NCBI GenBank assembly: GCA_013697635.1
Contig: JACCWM010000177.1
Coordinates: 1-50,960, forward strand
Source of the DNA: Lujinxingiaceae bacterium
GTDB taxonomy: Bacteria; Myxococcota_A; Bradymonadia; Bradymonadales; Bradymonadaceae
Direction of reading: 5' to 3'
DNA: 50,960 bases
Shown: piece by piece, positions 39,244-49,015 of the stretch
Numbering within the stretch: the stretch's first letter is position 1
Layout of the letters: each line of letters begins with the position of its first letter
The notes under the pieces: generated by a model
What the model was told of the DNA's origin: nothing
What the model saw: the letters and a program-made list of their open reading frames with translations, nothing else
Databases searched by the model: none
Translations under genes and position numbers: made by a program

Positions 39244-42200
39244 ATGAAGTATATCGCCTTGATCTTGGTCGCCCTTTTGCCGCTTGTTGCCTGCCAATCA
39301 GGCCCCTCCGAGAGTCCGGATCCCAAGCCGCGCAGCGCGAGCTCAAGTGGTCAAGGCACAACGCGCGGGCCGACCCACGGCGCCGAGCGGCCGCGCTTTA
39401 GCCCCGATGGGCGCATGATCGCCTACCACGCGGGCAAGGCCGGGCAGCGCCAGATTCATGTGATGAACGTCGATGGCAGCGAGGCGCGCGCGCTGACGAG
39501 CCTTGCCGGCGACAACCGCGATCCGACCTGGGGGCCCGATGGCGCGCGCATCGTGTTTGCGTCCAATCGCGGCGGCGACTACGACCTGTACGCGGTCAAT
39601 CTGGTGGGCGGTGAGCTCGAGCAGATCACAAACTTCGAGGGCGACGAGCTCGAACCGACGGTGAGCTCGGTGCGCTACGCGTTTTATGCCGTGCGAAGCG
39701 ACGGCTGCAGCCGCTCGGGCGCCGACGGCGTCCAGGTCGACGGCTACGAAAAGGTCGTCTTCACCCGGCGCCACGACTCACCTGTGCGCGAGGAGGTCTG
39801 GTTTGCATCGATGACGCCGCTCAATGTGGCCTCGGTCAAGGCCAGCTGGCGCGAGCTCGACCAGCTTTCCCAGCACAACGTACACAATGGGCGTCTATCG
39901 CCCCCCGATGCGAGCTGTCGCGAGCCCGCGTTCTCCGGCGACGGGCTGAGCCTGCTGTGGAGCTGCGAGCCGGGCAAGATGACGATCAACGACAACCTGG
40001 CGAGCTGGGAGCAGAGCTTCGAGGGCGCACTTGCCGCTGTGGGTCAGCTGGGCAGCGCGTGCTCGTTGGATGACTGGGAGGGTGAATCGTTCATGACGGA
40101 TCCCTGCATCGCCAAGCTTGCGCGCCGCTACAGCGCGTATGCAGGTCCAGCGCGCTCGAGCGCGACCGATGGGGTCGAGCGTGCAGGGGCGTCGGCCAAC
40201 CAGATCGTGCTCGTCGGTGACGTCGACGGCAAGCTCGTCCACCGCGAGCGCATGGCCGATCGGGCCGAATGGATAGCCTTCGACATCGCGGCCGACGACG
40301 CGCGAAACGTCGTCTGGTCGCCCGATGGCAAGCGCGTTGCCTTTGATGCCGACGGCGAGCAGGGCCGCGAGATCGTGGTGGCCGAGGTCGACTTCTATTT
40401 GCAAGAGGTGCGCAACCTGCACACATTTGCCGAGCTCCACGGTGCCGGGCAATCGGCCAAACTGCACGCCAATCGCTTTGTCGCACGCCCCGGCCAGGAG
40501 AAGGAGTTTTATGCCCTCTACGAGAAGCTTCGCTACCAGAGGCGAGCGCAATTTATCACGGCCGATGCGGCCTTGCAGGCGTTTCGCGACGAGTTCGTCG
40601 AGATCTTGCAATCGGCCGAGGAGCGCGCGGCCGAAGATCTGCGCACCTTGAGCAAGGCATTGTTCGAGTATTTCGCCATCCAGTATGCCGAGAGCGGCGC
40701 GCCCCAACACCGCTACCTGGCCTTGTACTTCGCCACGGCCTGGGTGCCCCTGGAGGCCGCCGCGACGATGAAGATGCTCAGCGCCGACGACTACCTCACC
40801 TATTCATATTCGCGCTTCAACGACGACGAAGACGACGAAGACGACGAGGAGCTTGCCCAGTTCAATCGCCTTCGAGGCCCGCCGATTGAGCGCCTGCCGG
40901 CCGAGGCGCGCCGTGTGCTCGCGGCCGAGATTCCCGAGGGCTTTCGCGCCGAGGTCGGCGCACGCCTCGATTCGATGTTCGCCCACGCCGCCGTCGGGGA
41001 TCTAATAGTGCCTTCGCGCGCCAAGCCGGCGCGCATCGATTGGACGCAGTTCAAGGTGCGCGGCAACTATGCCGAGAACACCCTGGGCGGCTACTTTCTG
41101 GCCATGGTCTGGTATGCACAGGCGCCACTTCCATTCGACGCATCGCTGCACGACGTCGTGGTTGCCATGCGCCACGCGCGCGTTGGAGCGGGCAGCGCTT
41201 TGGAGACGTGGACGCGCATCGACGCGGTGGTCAGCACTTTCATGGGCAAGCCCGTCGACGCGACGATCGGCCAGCTCGTGCAGTTGAGCATCGATGAGCC
41301 CGCGCTGCTTCGCCCTTTTGACGCCAAGGCCATGGCCAGCCGGCTGGAAGCGCTGCGCGGTCCGATCATGCTTCGCGACGCGGAGGCCGCCGAAAGCGGC
41401 AGCGGCGAGCTCGCGCTCAAGATCACGCTCTTTCCCAAGCGCGTCGGCCTGGATTCGACGTTCTTTCGAGGCCTGACCCACCCCAACGTCGAGATGCGTG
41501 GCATGCCTTCGGCGCTCGATGTGATGGGCGTGCTCGCTGGAGAGCACGCGCGCGAATTGGCGCTCGAGCAGCTCGACTTGGAAGATGGCCAGATCTCGGC
41601 GGCCAACTACCGCGAGGCGCTCGACAAGCTGATCGCCGAGACACCGGCCATGACCAGCGGTGGAGGCTATTGGAACACCGACGTCTACCATAGCTGGCTT
41701 GCAACGCTGGTGGTGCTGGCCGGCGCCAGTGACGTTGCCAGCGATTCGCTGATGAGCTTTACCCACTCCAAAGCCTGGCAAGATCGGCGCATCGCCTCGG
41801 CGCTCGGCAGCTACACCCAGCTCAAGCACTCGGCCGTGCTCTACAACATGCAAGACATGGGCGTGGAGTGTGACAGCGACGACTCCTTTTATGTGATGAT
41901 CGAGCAGCCGATCTTGCCCATCCCCCACGGCTTCGTCGACCCCTTGCCAAGCTTCTTCGACGCCCTGGCAGCGCTCGCGGACAGGGTCTACAAACAACTC
42001 CACGACCAGCCCGAAGGCCCGCATGTCCCCTGGTGGAGCGGCGAAGAGAACGACCCCGTGCTCAACGCCCGCAACTTCGCGCGCGATCTGGCCGAACTCG
42101 CCCGCCACGAGCTCAGCGGCAAGCCCCTTAACCCCAAGCAGCTCGCCTGGATCGAAATCACCGGCGGTCGCCTCGAGGCGTTGACTCTGGGGCTGCAGAC

Positions 42201-42525
42201 AGACGATACGCTGCTCGTCATGGGCAGCGAGGCGCGCGCCCAGCGCGGCGTGGCGCTTGTCACCGACGTACACACCAACCTGCAACGCGCCCAGGTGCTC
42301 CAGCTTGGCATCGGCCGCCTGCTCAATCTCTACGTCGCCGTGCCCGACGGCATCGGCCAGACCATGACCCAGGGTGGCATGTTTTCGTTTTACGAGTTTG
42401 TGCAACCGATGAGCGACCGGCTCACCGACGAGCAGTGGGACGAGCGCATCACGGGCAAGCAGCTGCCGGCGCGGCCCAGGTGGACTGCGAGCTTTGTCGA
42501 AGAGGCCGCCGCAAAGGGTCTTTGA
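39244..42525 (+). CDS. Large lipoprotein: TolB-like propeller fused to DUF3160
   Basis: A 1,093-residue predicted lipoprotein. ATG 39244 gives the signal MKYIALILVALLPLVAC (Cys17). Residues ~40-390 hold WD40-like/PD40 repeats as in TolB (RPRFSPDGRMIAYHAGKAG, DPTWGPDGARIVFASNRGG, NVVWSPDGKRVAFDADGEQ). The C-terminal ~690 residues are a DUF3160 domain (YALYEKLRYQRRAQFITAD, LRTLSKALFEYFAIQYAE, WLATLVVLAGAS, TDVHTNLQ). DUF3160 proteins are large, helical and exported; no activity is established. A short polyacidic run (DDEDDEDDEEL) lies near residue 530. Two residues commonly seen near the end, YEF and LTDEQW, are retained. Probably monocistronic; the next 540 bases are repeat DNA. Confidence 0.8.
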   Translation: MKYIALILVALLPLVACQSGPSESPDPKPRSASSSGQGTTRGPTHGAERPRFSPDGRMIAYHAGKAGQRQIHVMNVDGSEARALTSLAGDNRDPTWGPDGARIVFASNRGGDYDLYAVNLVGGELEQITNFEGDELEPTVSSVRYAFYAVRSDGCSRSGADGVQVDGYEKVVFTRRHDSPVREEVWFASMTPLNVASVKASWRELDQLSQHNVHNGRLSPPDASCREPAFSGDGLSLLWSCEPGKMTINDNLASWEQSFEGALAAVGQLGSACSLDDWEGESFMTDPCIAKLARRYSAYAGPARSSATDGVERAGASANQIVLVGDVDGKLVHRERMADRAEWIAFDIAADDARNVVWSPDGKRVAFDADGEQGREIVVAEVDFYLQEVRNLHTFAELHGAGQSAKLHANRFVARPGQEKEFYALYEKLRYQRRAQFITADAALQAFRDEFVEILQSAEERAAEDLRTLSKALFEYFAIQYAESGAPQHRYLALYFATAWVPLEAAATMKMLSADDYLTYSYSRFNDDEDDEDDEELAQFNRLRGPPIERLPAEARRVLAAEIPEGFRAEVGARLDSMFAHAAVGDLIVPSRAKPARIDWTQFKVRGNYAENTLGGYFLAMVWYAQAPLPFDASLHDVVVAMRHARVGAGSALETWTRIDAVVSTFMGKPVDATIGQLVQLSIDEPALLRPFDAKAMASRLEALRGPIMLRDAEAAESGSGELALKITLFPKRVGLDSTFFRGLTHPNVEMRGMPSALDVMGVLAGEHARELALEQLDLEDGQISAANYREALDKLIAETPAMTSGGGYWNTDVYHSWLATLVVLAGASDVASDSLMSFTHSKAWQDRRIASALGSYTQLKHSAVLYNMQDMGVECDSDDSFYVMIEQPILPIPHGFVDPLPSFFDALAALADRVYKQLHDQPEGPHVPWWSGEENDPVLNARNFARDLAELARHELSGKPLNPKQLAWIEITGGRLEALTLGLQTDDTLLVMGSEARAQRGVALVTDVHTNLQRAQVLQLGIGRLLNLYVAVPDGIGQTMTQGGMFSFYEFVQPMSDRLTDEQWDERITGKQLPARPRWTASFVEEAAAKGL

Positions 42526-43064
42526 CCCTCACCACCCGAAGGGAAGACGACGTGGCGCGCCAGCGCCGGTGGTGGCTCTTGCCGTGGGGTCCCTAGCCCG
42601 GTTCCCGACCGTGCAGCGTGACCGTGAGCGAGAGCCGAGTCCGTGATCGTGATCGTGATCGTGATCGTGATCGAGTCCGTGATCGTGATCGTGAGCGTGA
42701 TCGTGGCCGCGCACGTGAACGGCTGTTCGCTCTTGCCGTTGCTACCTAGTTTTGAAAAACGGTAAAAGAGGGGCTGAGGACATCAGATTGAAGATCAACT
42801 GCCGGCCACGCTCCCGATCACGATCACGATCACGCTCCCGATCACGATCACGATCACGATCCCGATCACGATCACGATCACGATCACGATCACGATCACG
42901 ATCACGATCACGATCACGGTCCCGGTCGAGAGCCGGGCCATCCCTGGCCCGGAATTACGGAAGACCCGGCTCCCACTGAACGGTTGCTAAGAATAAGCGT
43001 TATGACTTCTGTCGAGCACAACTACTTCTCCCGCGGCCCGATCCACGTCCTTGGTACGCAGGGC
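42526..43064. repeat. Hexanucleotide (GATCAC)n block forming a large inverted repeat
   Basis: No gene is supported in this ~540-base gap. The left arm (about 42641-42708) is roughly 11 units of GTGATC with a few variant units. The right arm (about 42807-42925) is roughly 19 units of CGATCA/GATCAC. The two arms are reverse complements separated by ~100 bases, so they could pair into a long imperfect hairpin. GATC sites are extremely dense. A perfect 8-bp hairpin, CCGGGCCA-4-TGGCCCGG (42933-42952), follows. The frames through the block encode only Arg-Ser or Asp-His dipeptide runs, so they are not counted as genes. Confidence 0.85.
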
Positions 43065-43724
43065 TTACGGCAGCACGAGCTTCGCGACGGCCAAAAAGTG
43101 GAGCATGCCGGCGATAATGACGAGCAGGTGGAAGATCTCGTGGTAGCCAAAGCTTGCCGGCCAGGGGTCGGGGCGGCGAAAGGCGTAGACGACGGCGCCG
43201 ATCGTGTAGGCGACGCCTCCTGCGCCAAACAGCAAGGCGCCGCTTAGTCCGGTCGTGGCGTAGAGCGCGGGCATGGCCGTGGCGCCCACCCAGCCCAGCG
43301 CGACGAAGATGATCGCGGTGACGAATTTGGGGGCCTTGGGCCAGATAAACTCTTTGGCGATGCCCAGCGCGGCGCCGATCCAGGCTGTTAGCAGCAGGGC
43401 CGTGGCCGTGGTGCCCTCCATGGCGAGCAGGCAGACCGGGGTGATCGTGCCGGCGATCAGGATGTAGATCGCGGCGTGGTCGATCTTGCGAAGCAGGGCG
43501 CGCTTTGTGGGCGACCACATCGGGCGGTGGTAGAGCGCGCTGGTGCCGAGCAGGTTGGCCAGACTAAACGTGTAGATCAGGGCCGCGAGCATCGCGTAGA
43601 GCGTCGGTGCAACCGCGACGAGCATGGCGCCGGCGCCAAGGGCTGCAAAAAAGCCGGCATAGTGCTGGGAGCCGCGAAACTTCGGCTTGACGCGGTCTGC
43701 GGCGCGCGCGTCTTTGGACTTCAA
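43065..43724 (-). CDS. Hemolysin III / YqfA family membrane protein
   Basis: A 219-residue integral membrane protein of the PAQR superfamily, with about seven hydrophobic segments. Motifs: [21 protein letters not shown] at the N-terminus, [25 protein letters not shown] and [18 protein letters not shown] (His cluster of the metal site). The frame runs open into the desaturase gene upstream. The most likely start is a TTG at 43724 whose last bases form the TGA stop of the desaturase (TTGA), giving the family's usual length. Members are ceramidase-like hydrolases or have channel-like activity, and cytolytic function is not general. Cotranscribed with the desaturase. Confidence 0.88.
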   Translation of the reverse strand: MKSKDARAADRVKPKFRGSQHYAGFFAALGAGAMLVAVAPTLYAMLAALIYTFSLANLLGTSALYHRPMWSPTKRALLRKIDHAAIYILIAGTITPVCLLAMEGTTATALLLTAWIGAALGIAKEFIWPKAPKFVTAIIFVALGWVGATAMPALYATTGLSGALLFGAGGVAYTIGAVVYAFRRPDPWPASFGYHEIFHLLVIIAGMLHFLAVAKLVLP

Positions 43725-44860
43725 GCGGCGGCCGGCATGCGCAGCATGCTGGTCTTGCCCACGGCGATGTCGGCCATCTTCTTGACGCGGCGAAACACAC
43801 CTTCTTGGACGTAGGGGATCTCGTATTTCTCGCACAGCGCTTTGACGCGCGGCTGGAACTGGCGGTACTTGAGCATCGGGATGTCTGGCCAAATGTGGTG
43901 CTCGATCTGGTAGTTGAGCCACAGATGCAAGTAGTCAATCGGATCGCTGCCGGTGTCGAAGTTGACCGAGCCAATCACCTGGCGCACGTAGTATTCGGCG
44001 CGCGAGGCCGGCCGGTCCGCGAAGCGGTAGAGATCGTCGCCGGTGTGGTTGGGCCCGACCACGCAAAAGGTGTGCAGGTTGGTCACGGCCTCGGCCATCA
44101 GCGAGTTGCAAAGCGCGCTAAACGCGCTCCAGGGCCCGAGCGGCAGGTAGGCCGCCGGCAAAAGAGCGAAGTTCAAGGCCGCATAAGGCGCGTAACAACG
44201 CTTCCAGAGCTGCCACTGCAGTTCGCTGTCGGCGAGCTCGCTCTGGTCGACCGTCTTTCCCAACTCCTTGGCGCGACGCTTGCGCTCAGCGGGGCGATCC
44301 AGCCAGGTGCGCATCGTGTTCGGCGCGTAGTAGGTCGAGCGCCAGGTCACAGCGAGCAAGCCCAAGATCGTGTAGCGCAGCGGATAGGGCAGGCTCGGAT
44401 TGTGCAAAACCTCGGTGTTGCGCTCGATCAAATCGGGGTCGTCTTCCTCGCCGGTGTAGGAGTGGTGCAAGACGTTGTGCTCGTAGACCCAGGCCTCCGG
44501 GATCATCCAGTCGGCCCAGTCCAAAAAGCGGCGCTTGCCGCGCGCAAAGACCTTGCTCGTGTATTTGGCCGGCACTCCGGGCACTTTATCGTAGCCGCGA
44601 TGGCCGATGTGGTGCATCAGCAGCCAGCGCGTCGAGCGGCCAAGACCCAGGCCCAGCGCGCTGACCGGATTGGGCGCGATCCAGCACGTCGCAAGGCCTA
44701 TCGCCGTAAAGAGCTTGCCCAAACGCTCGATCATCTGCAGGTGATCGATGTCCTCCTGGCCCAGAGACGCATCGATCTCGACGCGTAACTGCTCGATTTC
44801 GCTCAAAAAAGTGTCCATGTCGACGTGATCGAAGCGAAACGGTGGCGGGGGAGTGCTCAT
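43721..44860 (-). CDS. Membrane fatty-acid desaturase
   Basis: A 379-residue di-iron desaturase. Three histidine boxes are visible: [11 protein letters not shown] (~82), [17 protein letters not shown] (~129) and [12 protein letters not shown] (~318). Four hydrophobic spans lie between them, near 55-70, 160-180, 225-255. It introduces a double bond into acyl chains in the inner membrane using an external electron donor. It is the middle gene of a three-gene cluster: degenerate acyl-CoA synthetase upstream (92-base gap) and hemolysin III overlapping downstream. Membrane-lipid remodelling is the simplest shared theme. Confidence 0.92.
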   Translation of the reverse strand: MSTPPPPFRFDHVDMDTFLSEIEQLRVEIDASLGQEDIDHLQMIERLGKLFTAIGLATCWIAPNPVSALGLGLGRSTRWLLMHHIGHRGYDKVPGVPAKYTSKVFARGKRRFLDWADWMIPEAWVYEHNVLHHSYTGEEDDPDLIERNTEVLHNPSLPYPLRYTILGLLAVTWRSTYYAPNTMRTWLDRPAERKRRAKELGKTVDQSELADSELQWQLWKRCYAPYAALNFALLPAAYLPLGPWSAFSALCNSLMAEAVTNLHTFCVVGPNHTGDDLYRFADRPASRAEYYVRQVIGSVNFDTGSDPIDYLHLWLNYQIEHHIWPDIPMLKYRQFQPRVKALCEKYEIPYVQEGVFRRVKKMADIAVGKTSMLRMPAAA

Positions 44861-44952
44861 GCAAAGTCACCTACTGCAAAGGTGGTCGGTCACGAAATTG
44901 GCTGGTTTACTATCATTTCGACGCTGTCGTCGCCAGCCCAATGAGCGGCCAT

Positions 44953-46332
44953 TCACGTGCTCGACGGGGCGTCGCCCAAAAACAAATAGCCGCTGTGGAT
45001 ATGCCCGACGGCGCCGGTTTTGAGCCAGCCGTGCTCGTCGACCTCGCGCGGTCCCTCGGCGCCGGCCCAGTAGCCGTCGAAGAGCACGTCTGCGCGGATC
45101 ATGACCTCGCCAGTCCCCTCAGCTTTGGCGCCGGCGATCTTGCAGGCATAGCCATGCACGGGGCGTCCCACCGAGTGGCGCCGGCGCGCGCCGGGGTGCT
45201 CCATGTGGCTGACGCCGCACTCGGCAAAGCCAAAGTGGCCCAGAACCTCGATCTTGGCGTGATCGAGGATGTCGTAGACGTCGTCGGGCACGCTGCCGCC
45301 CCAGACATAGATCGAGCGCAGCTTGCCACCGAACTCGCTCTTCATCGGCTCGTAGATCAGCTTCTGGGCGGCGCGCTCGCCGACCAGTCCCATCGCCCGC
45401 GACAGCGTGTCGAAGGTGCCCTCGGCGTCCGGGTCAGCCAGGCGCCTGAGAAACTCCGGCGCGGCCTCGATGCGCTGTCGCCAGCGCGACGACTGGCCTT
45501 CGAGAAAGGCCGGCCCGCACACCAGATGGGTGGGGCGCAAGCTGGAGAGGCTCGCGTTGAGCTCGGAGAGCGTCGCGGCCATCGCTACCGTGTGGCCGTT
45601 GAGCAGAGCCGCAAGCGTAAAGAGCGGCGCGCTCAACCAGCCGTAGCTGAGCAGCACGGCCAAACAGCTGTCGTCCTCGAGGGCCAGGTCGCGGCTCAAG
45701 TATTCGAGCATGATCGCCAGGCGACCGCCGCTGAAGTAGGCGGCGTGTGGGTCGGGACCCGGCTCGGGCTCAAAGAGGATCAAGGCCGCAAGCTTCGCGT
45801 CGAGCCCGTAGGTGCGCTCGGCCAGCGCATTGAGCCCGCCGCGGCGCAGGCGATCGCGGCCGGCCTCCTCCAGACTCTTGAAGGTGTGCACGTTCGAGGC
45901 GCCGCTGACGCCCTCGTCGTCGCCCTCGAGCACGACCCACTGCAGATGGTCGGGCAAGCTCGACGCCTGGCCGCGCAGATCGAGGCGCGCGCGTTGGTCA
46001 CGCGTCACAATCCAGTCGCAGCCGCTTCGAGCCAGGCAGCGAAGCGTCTCGCGGCGCTCGCGATCGGCGACCAGCGGCACCACGCAGCCGCCGATAAGCC
46101 AGGTGGCAAACGCAAAATCGAGCCAGGCCTGGCTGTTCGGAGCAACCATGCCCACACGCGTACCCGGCTCAAAGCCTGTAGCCATCAACCCCAACGCCAG
46201 ACGCTGCACGCGCCGGGTCCACTCCCAATAGGTCTCCTCGCCAGGCTGCTTGCCCGACGATGCCGTGATAAAAGCCGTGCGCTCTTTGTGATCTTGAAAG
46301 CGCTTCCAAAAATGCGTGGGAAAATTTCGCAT
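44953..46332 (-). CDS. Degenerate, truncated acyl-CoA synthetase-like protein
   Basis: A 459-residue ANL-superfamily protein. The N-terminal region is clear: YWEWTRRVQRLALGLMATGFEPGTRVGMVAPNSQAWLDFAFATWLIGGCVVPL. The ATP-binding P-loop (normally TSGTTGxPKG) is replaced around residue 200 by EPEPGPDPHAAYFSGGRL. The usual Tyr-Gly-x-Thr-Glu is reduced to GFAECGVSH. The Thr-Gly-Asp motif reads KTGAVGH, so the Asp is lost. The chain stops at LFLGDAPSST, before the C-terminal subdomain with the catalytic lysine. No continuation was found in the ~75 bases after the stop. The reading frame is otherwise intact over 1.4 kb, which argues for a maintained pseudoenzyme rather than recent decay. Adenylation is not expected. 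Confidence 0.78.
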   Translation of the reverse strand: MRNFPTHFWKRFQDHKERTAFITASSGKQPGEETYWEWTRRVQRLALGLMATGFEPGTRVGMVAPNSQAWLDFAFATWLIGGCVVPLVADRERRETLRCLARSGCDWIVTRDQRARLDLRGQASSLPDHLQWVVLEGDDEGVSGASNVHTFKSLEEAGRDRLRRGGLNALAERTYGLDAKLAALILFEPEPGPDPHAAYFSGGRLAIMLEYLSRDLALEDDSCLAVLLSYGWLSAPLFTLAALLNGHTVAMAATLSELNASLSSLRPTHLVCGPAFLEGQSSRWRQRIEAAPEFLRRLADPDAEGTFDTLSRAMGLVGERAAQKLIYEPMKSEFGGKLRSIYVWGGSVPDDVYDILDHAKIEVLGHFGFAECGVSHMEHPGARRRHSVGRPVHGYACKIAGAKAEGTGEVMIRADVLFDGYWAGAEGPREVDEHGWLKTGAVGHIHSGYLFLGDAPSST

Positions 46333-46501
46333 GGCCGGTCACCGTGGGCGAGAAATGTGGGTCGAAGGTTTTCGAGCAGGTTCAGATTTAGCACGTAATT
46401 GCGCCCCGTCAATGGGTGAGCCTTCATGCGCGAAGTTGCTTTTGTCGGCGTGATGCAATATTGCTGCGCATGGAATCAACGCCTCCTCCCCTCGAGCAGT
46501 G

Positions 46502-46975
46502 ATGTCCCCTTCCAGGCAAACAGCGAAGCAAAAGAAGGTCATCGGCTGGCGTGAATGGCTGTGCATGCCCGATCTGCACATCGACCGGATCAAGGCCAAG
46601 ATCGACACCGGAGCGCGCACCTCCGTGCTGCACGCGCTCGACATCAAGCGCTTCGAGCGTGACGGCGTCCAGATGGTGCGCTTTCGCGTTCATCCCTTGC
46701 AGCGCAACACCAGCGAGACCTCGATGGCCGAGGCCGTCGTCCAGGACGAGCGCGAGGTGCGAAGCTCCAACGGCCAGGTGCAGCTGCGCCTGGTGATCCG
46801 AACACGCGTGGAGATGGGCGAAGACTCCTGGCCGATCGATCTGACCCTGACCAACCGCGACGTGATGGGCTTTCGCATGCTGCTTGGCCGCGAAGCCCTG
46901 CGCGGGCGTTTCTTGATCGACGTCGGGCGCTCCTTTCTGGCCGGTCAACTCCCCGAGCCCTGGGATCGCCCTTGA
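46502..46975 (+). CDS. RimB-type retropepsin-like protease (RimK-associated)
   Basis: A 157-residue protein of the family formerly DUF785, now described as RimK-associated aspartic/zinc protease (RimB). The active-site-like motif is KAKIDTGARTSVLHAL (Asp near residue 36), followed by VVQDEREVRSSNGQVQLRLVIRTRVEMG and the mirror motif NRDVMGFRMLLGREALRGRFLIDV. ATG 46502 is chosen over GTG 46499. It lies 78 bases upstream of rimK on the same strand. RimB is reported to trim poly-glutamate tails added to ribosomal protein S6 by RimK, so the pair would form a modification/demodification couple. Confidence 0.88.
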   Translation: MSPSRQTAKQKKVIGWREWLCMPDLHIDRIKAKIDTGARTSVLHALDIKRFERDGVQMVRFRVHPLQRNTSETSMAEAVVQDEREVRSSNGQVQLRLVIRTRVEMGEDSWPIDLTLTNRDVMGFRMLLGREALRGRFLIDVGRSFLAGQLPEPWDRP

Positions 46976-47053
46976 AGCAGCCGCACCACCGCACCATCTA
47001 ACGACCGCCCTGCCCACAACCCCGGTGTCCCCCCTCGAGACGTGAAAAGTTTT

Positions 47054-47959
47054 ATGAAGATTGTCACTCTATCGCGCAAAGCCTCGCTGTATTCCACTCG
47101 CAGGTTGGTCGAGGCTGGCGAAGCTCGTGGCCACGAGATGCCCGTCATCGACTATCTGCGTTGTTATATGAACATCACCTCGCGCCGTCCGCTGGTGCTC
47201 TACGGCGGCCAGCAGGTCGACGGCGTCGACGCTGTGATTCCTCGCGTCGGCGCGACCTACACATTCTACGGCTTGGCCGTCGTGCGCCAATTCGAGATGA
47301 TGGGCGTCTTCTCGGCCAATGAGAGCCAGGGCATCTCGCGCTCGCGCGATAAGCTTCGCGCCATGCAGCTGCTCTCGCGCGCCGGCGTCGGCTTGCCGAT
47401 CACCGGCTACGCCCACTCGACCAAAGATGTCGACGGCGTGATCGACATCGTCGGCGGCGCGCCGCTGGTGATCAAGCTGCTCGAGGGCACCCAGGGCATC
47501 GGCGTCGTGCTCGCGGAGACCCGAAAAGCCGCGCAATCGGTGATCGAGGCCTTTCGTGGCCTCGACGCGAACATCTTGCTCCAGGAGTTCATCCGCGAGT
47601 CCGGCGGCGCCGACATCCGCGCCTTCGTCGTCGGCGACGAGGTCGTCGCCGCAATGAAGCGCCAGGCCGAGCCCGGCGAATTTCGCTCGAACCTGCACCG
47701 CGGCGGCACCGGCTCAGGCGTCGAGCTCACCGACGACGAGCGCGAGGTCGCCCTGCTCGCTGCCCAGACCGTCGGCCTGAACATCGCCGGCGTCGACTTG
47801 TTGCGCTCCAACCGCGGACCGCTGGTGATCGAGGTCAACTCCTCGCCAGGGCTCGAGGGCATCGAGAAGGCCAGCGGAATCGACGTCGCCGACAAGATCA
47901 TCACCTTCATCGAAGCCAACGCCTCCAGCGGAGCGAGCCGTGATCACATTTCCTTCTGA
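47054..47959 (+). CDS. rimK: RimK-type alpha-L-glutamate ligase
   Basis: A 301-residue ATP-grasp ligase starting at ATG 47054 ([22 protein letters not shown]). Motifs: [58 protein letters not shown] (ATP lysine), [15 protein letters not shown] and [15 protein letters not shown] (metal ligands Glu and Asn). It adds glutamates to the C-terminus of ribosomal protein S6 and may make poly-alpha-glutamate. It overlaps the next gene by 20 bases. Confidence 0.95.
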   Translation: MKIVTLSRKASLYSTRRLVEAGEARGHEMPVIDYLRCYMNITSRRPLVLYGGQQVDGVDAVIPRVGATYTFYGLAVVRQFEMMGVFSANESQGISRSRDKLRAMQLLSRAGVGLPITGYAHSTKDVDGVIDIVGGAPLVIKLLEGTQGIGVVLAETRKAAQSVIEAFRGLDANILLQEFIRESGGADIRAFVVGDEVVAAMKRQAEPGEFRSNLHRGGTGSGVELTDDEREVALLAAQTVGLNIAGVDLLRSNRGPLVIEVNSSPGLEGIEKASGIDVADKIITFIEANASSGASRDHISF

Positions 47960-48911
47960 GGAGCCGGTCGTCATCACCATCGCAAAGACGGCGATAATCC
48001 CCGGCACGCGCCGCCACATCGAGATCCCGGTTGGCCGGCTACCCACCCAGACGCCGATGTCGATCCCCGTCGAGGTGGTTAACGGCAAATTCGCCGGACC
48101 CCGGCTGTGGTTAAGTGCCGCCCTGCATGGCGACGAGGTCAACGGCGTCGAGATTGTGCGTGAGCTGCTCGCAAGAATCGAGCCCGACACGCTCTGCGGC
48201 GCGGTGATTGCCGTGCCCACGGTCAACGTCTTTGGTTTCATCAATGGCTCACGCTATCTGCCCGATCGCCGCGATCTCAACCGCAGCTTCCCCGGCAGCA
48301 AGAAGGGCTCGCTCGCCGCACGCCTGGCTCGCCTTTTTCTCGAGGAGATCGTCACCCAGAGCACCCACGGCATCGATCTGCACACCGGCGCCGTCGGCCG
48401 CTACAACCACCCTCACATCCGCGGCAACCTCAACGATCCCGAGACGCGCCGCATCGCCGCAGCCTTTGGCGCTCCCGTGATGATGTCGGCCCCCGCCCCC
48501 GTCGGCTCGCTTCGCCACACAGCCGCCAACCGCGGCATCCCGATCCTGTTATTCGAGGGCGGCGAGGCCCAACGCTTCGACAGCTATCCGGTGGCCGTCG
48601 GCCTCGCCGGCATCCAGCGCGTGATGGACGAGCTCGGCATGTACCGCCACACGCCCGCCCCCGTCAGCCACGACCTGCTCGAATCCAAGACCAGCACCTG
48701 GCTTCGCGCCAAGCGCGCAGGCATCTTGCGTCTGGCCTTCGAGAGCGGCGACTTCGTCAAAAAGAAACAGCTACTTGGCACGATCGGCGACGTCTTCGAG
48801 CGTGAGGTCATCAAGATCTCCGCGCCCTTCGATGGCATCATCCTCTCCCACGTCACCCACCCCTTGGTTCACCAGGGCGATGCGATCTTGCACATCGCCC
48901 AACTCAGCTGA
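47940..48911 (+). CDS. Succinylglutamate desuccinylase/aspartoacylase-family deacylase
   Basis: A 323-residue M14-type zinc hydrolase starting at GTG 47940 inside the end of rimK. Zinc ligands are [10 protein letters not shown] (His and Glu) and the later His in [17 protein letters not shown]. Substrate-side motifs are [23 protein letters not shown] and [13 protein letters not shown] (catalytic Glu). A C-terminal beta domain ([27 protein letters not shown]) resembles a biotinyl-lipoyl fold seen in this subgroup. It is regularly found beside rimK, and its overlap here supports a shared pathway, perhaps acting on N-acylated glutamate. Confidence 0.9.
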   Translation: MITFPSEEPVVITIAKTAIIPGTRRHIEIPVGRLPTQTPMSIPVEVVNGKFAGPRLWLSAALHGDEVNGVEIVRELLARIEPDTLCGAVIAVPTVNVFGFINGSRYLPDRRDLNRSFPGSKKGSLAARLARLFLEEIVTQSTHGIDLHTGAVGRYNHPHIRGNLNDPETRRIAAAFGAPVMMSAPAPVGSLRHTAANRGIPILLFEGGEAQRFDSYPVAVGLAGIQRVMDELGMYRHTPAPVSHDLLESKTSTWLRAKRAGILRLAFESGDFVKKKQLLGTIGDVFEREVIKISAPFDGIILSHVTHPLVHQGDAILHIAQLS

Positions 48912-49015
48912 AAAACCCAGGTGATTGCTGTTCTGAGCAAACGCGATGCTTATCATATCGGCTGAGTTCACCCGGCCTCGCTCGCGCGCCTTTGCCCACC
49001 ACGCAGGAGAATTTG

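Noticed and set aside
42752-42979. Open frame encoding an Arg-Ser dipeptide run, and the antisense Asp-His run near 42529-42714
   Set aside because: They are only translations of the hexanucleotide repeat, with no ribosome site and no non-repeat domain.
44842-46398. 518-codon frame opposite the acyl-CoA synthetase-like gene
   Set aside because: Antisense to a gene with recognisable ANL motifs; its own sequence shows none.
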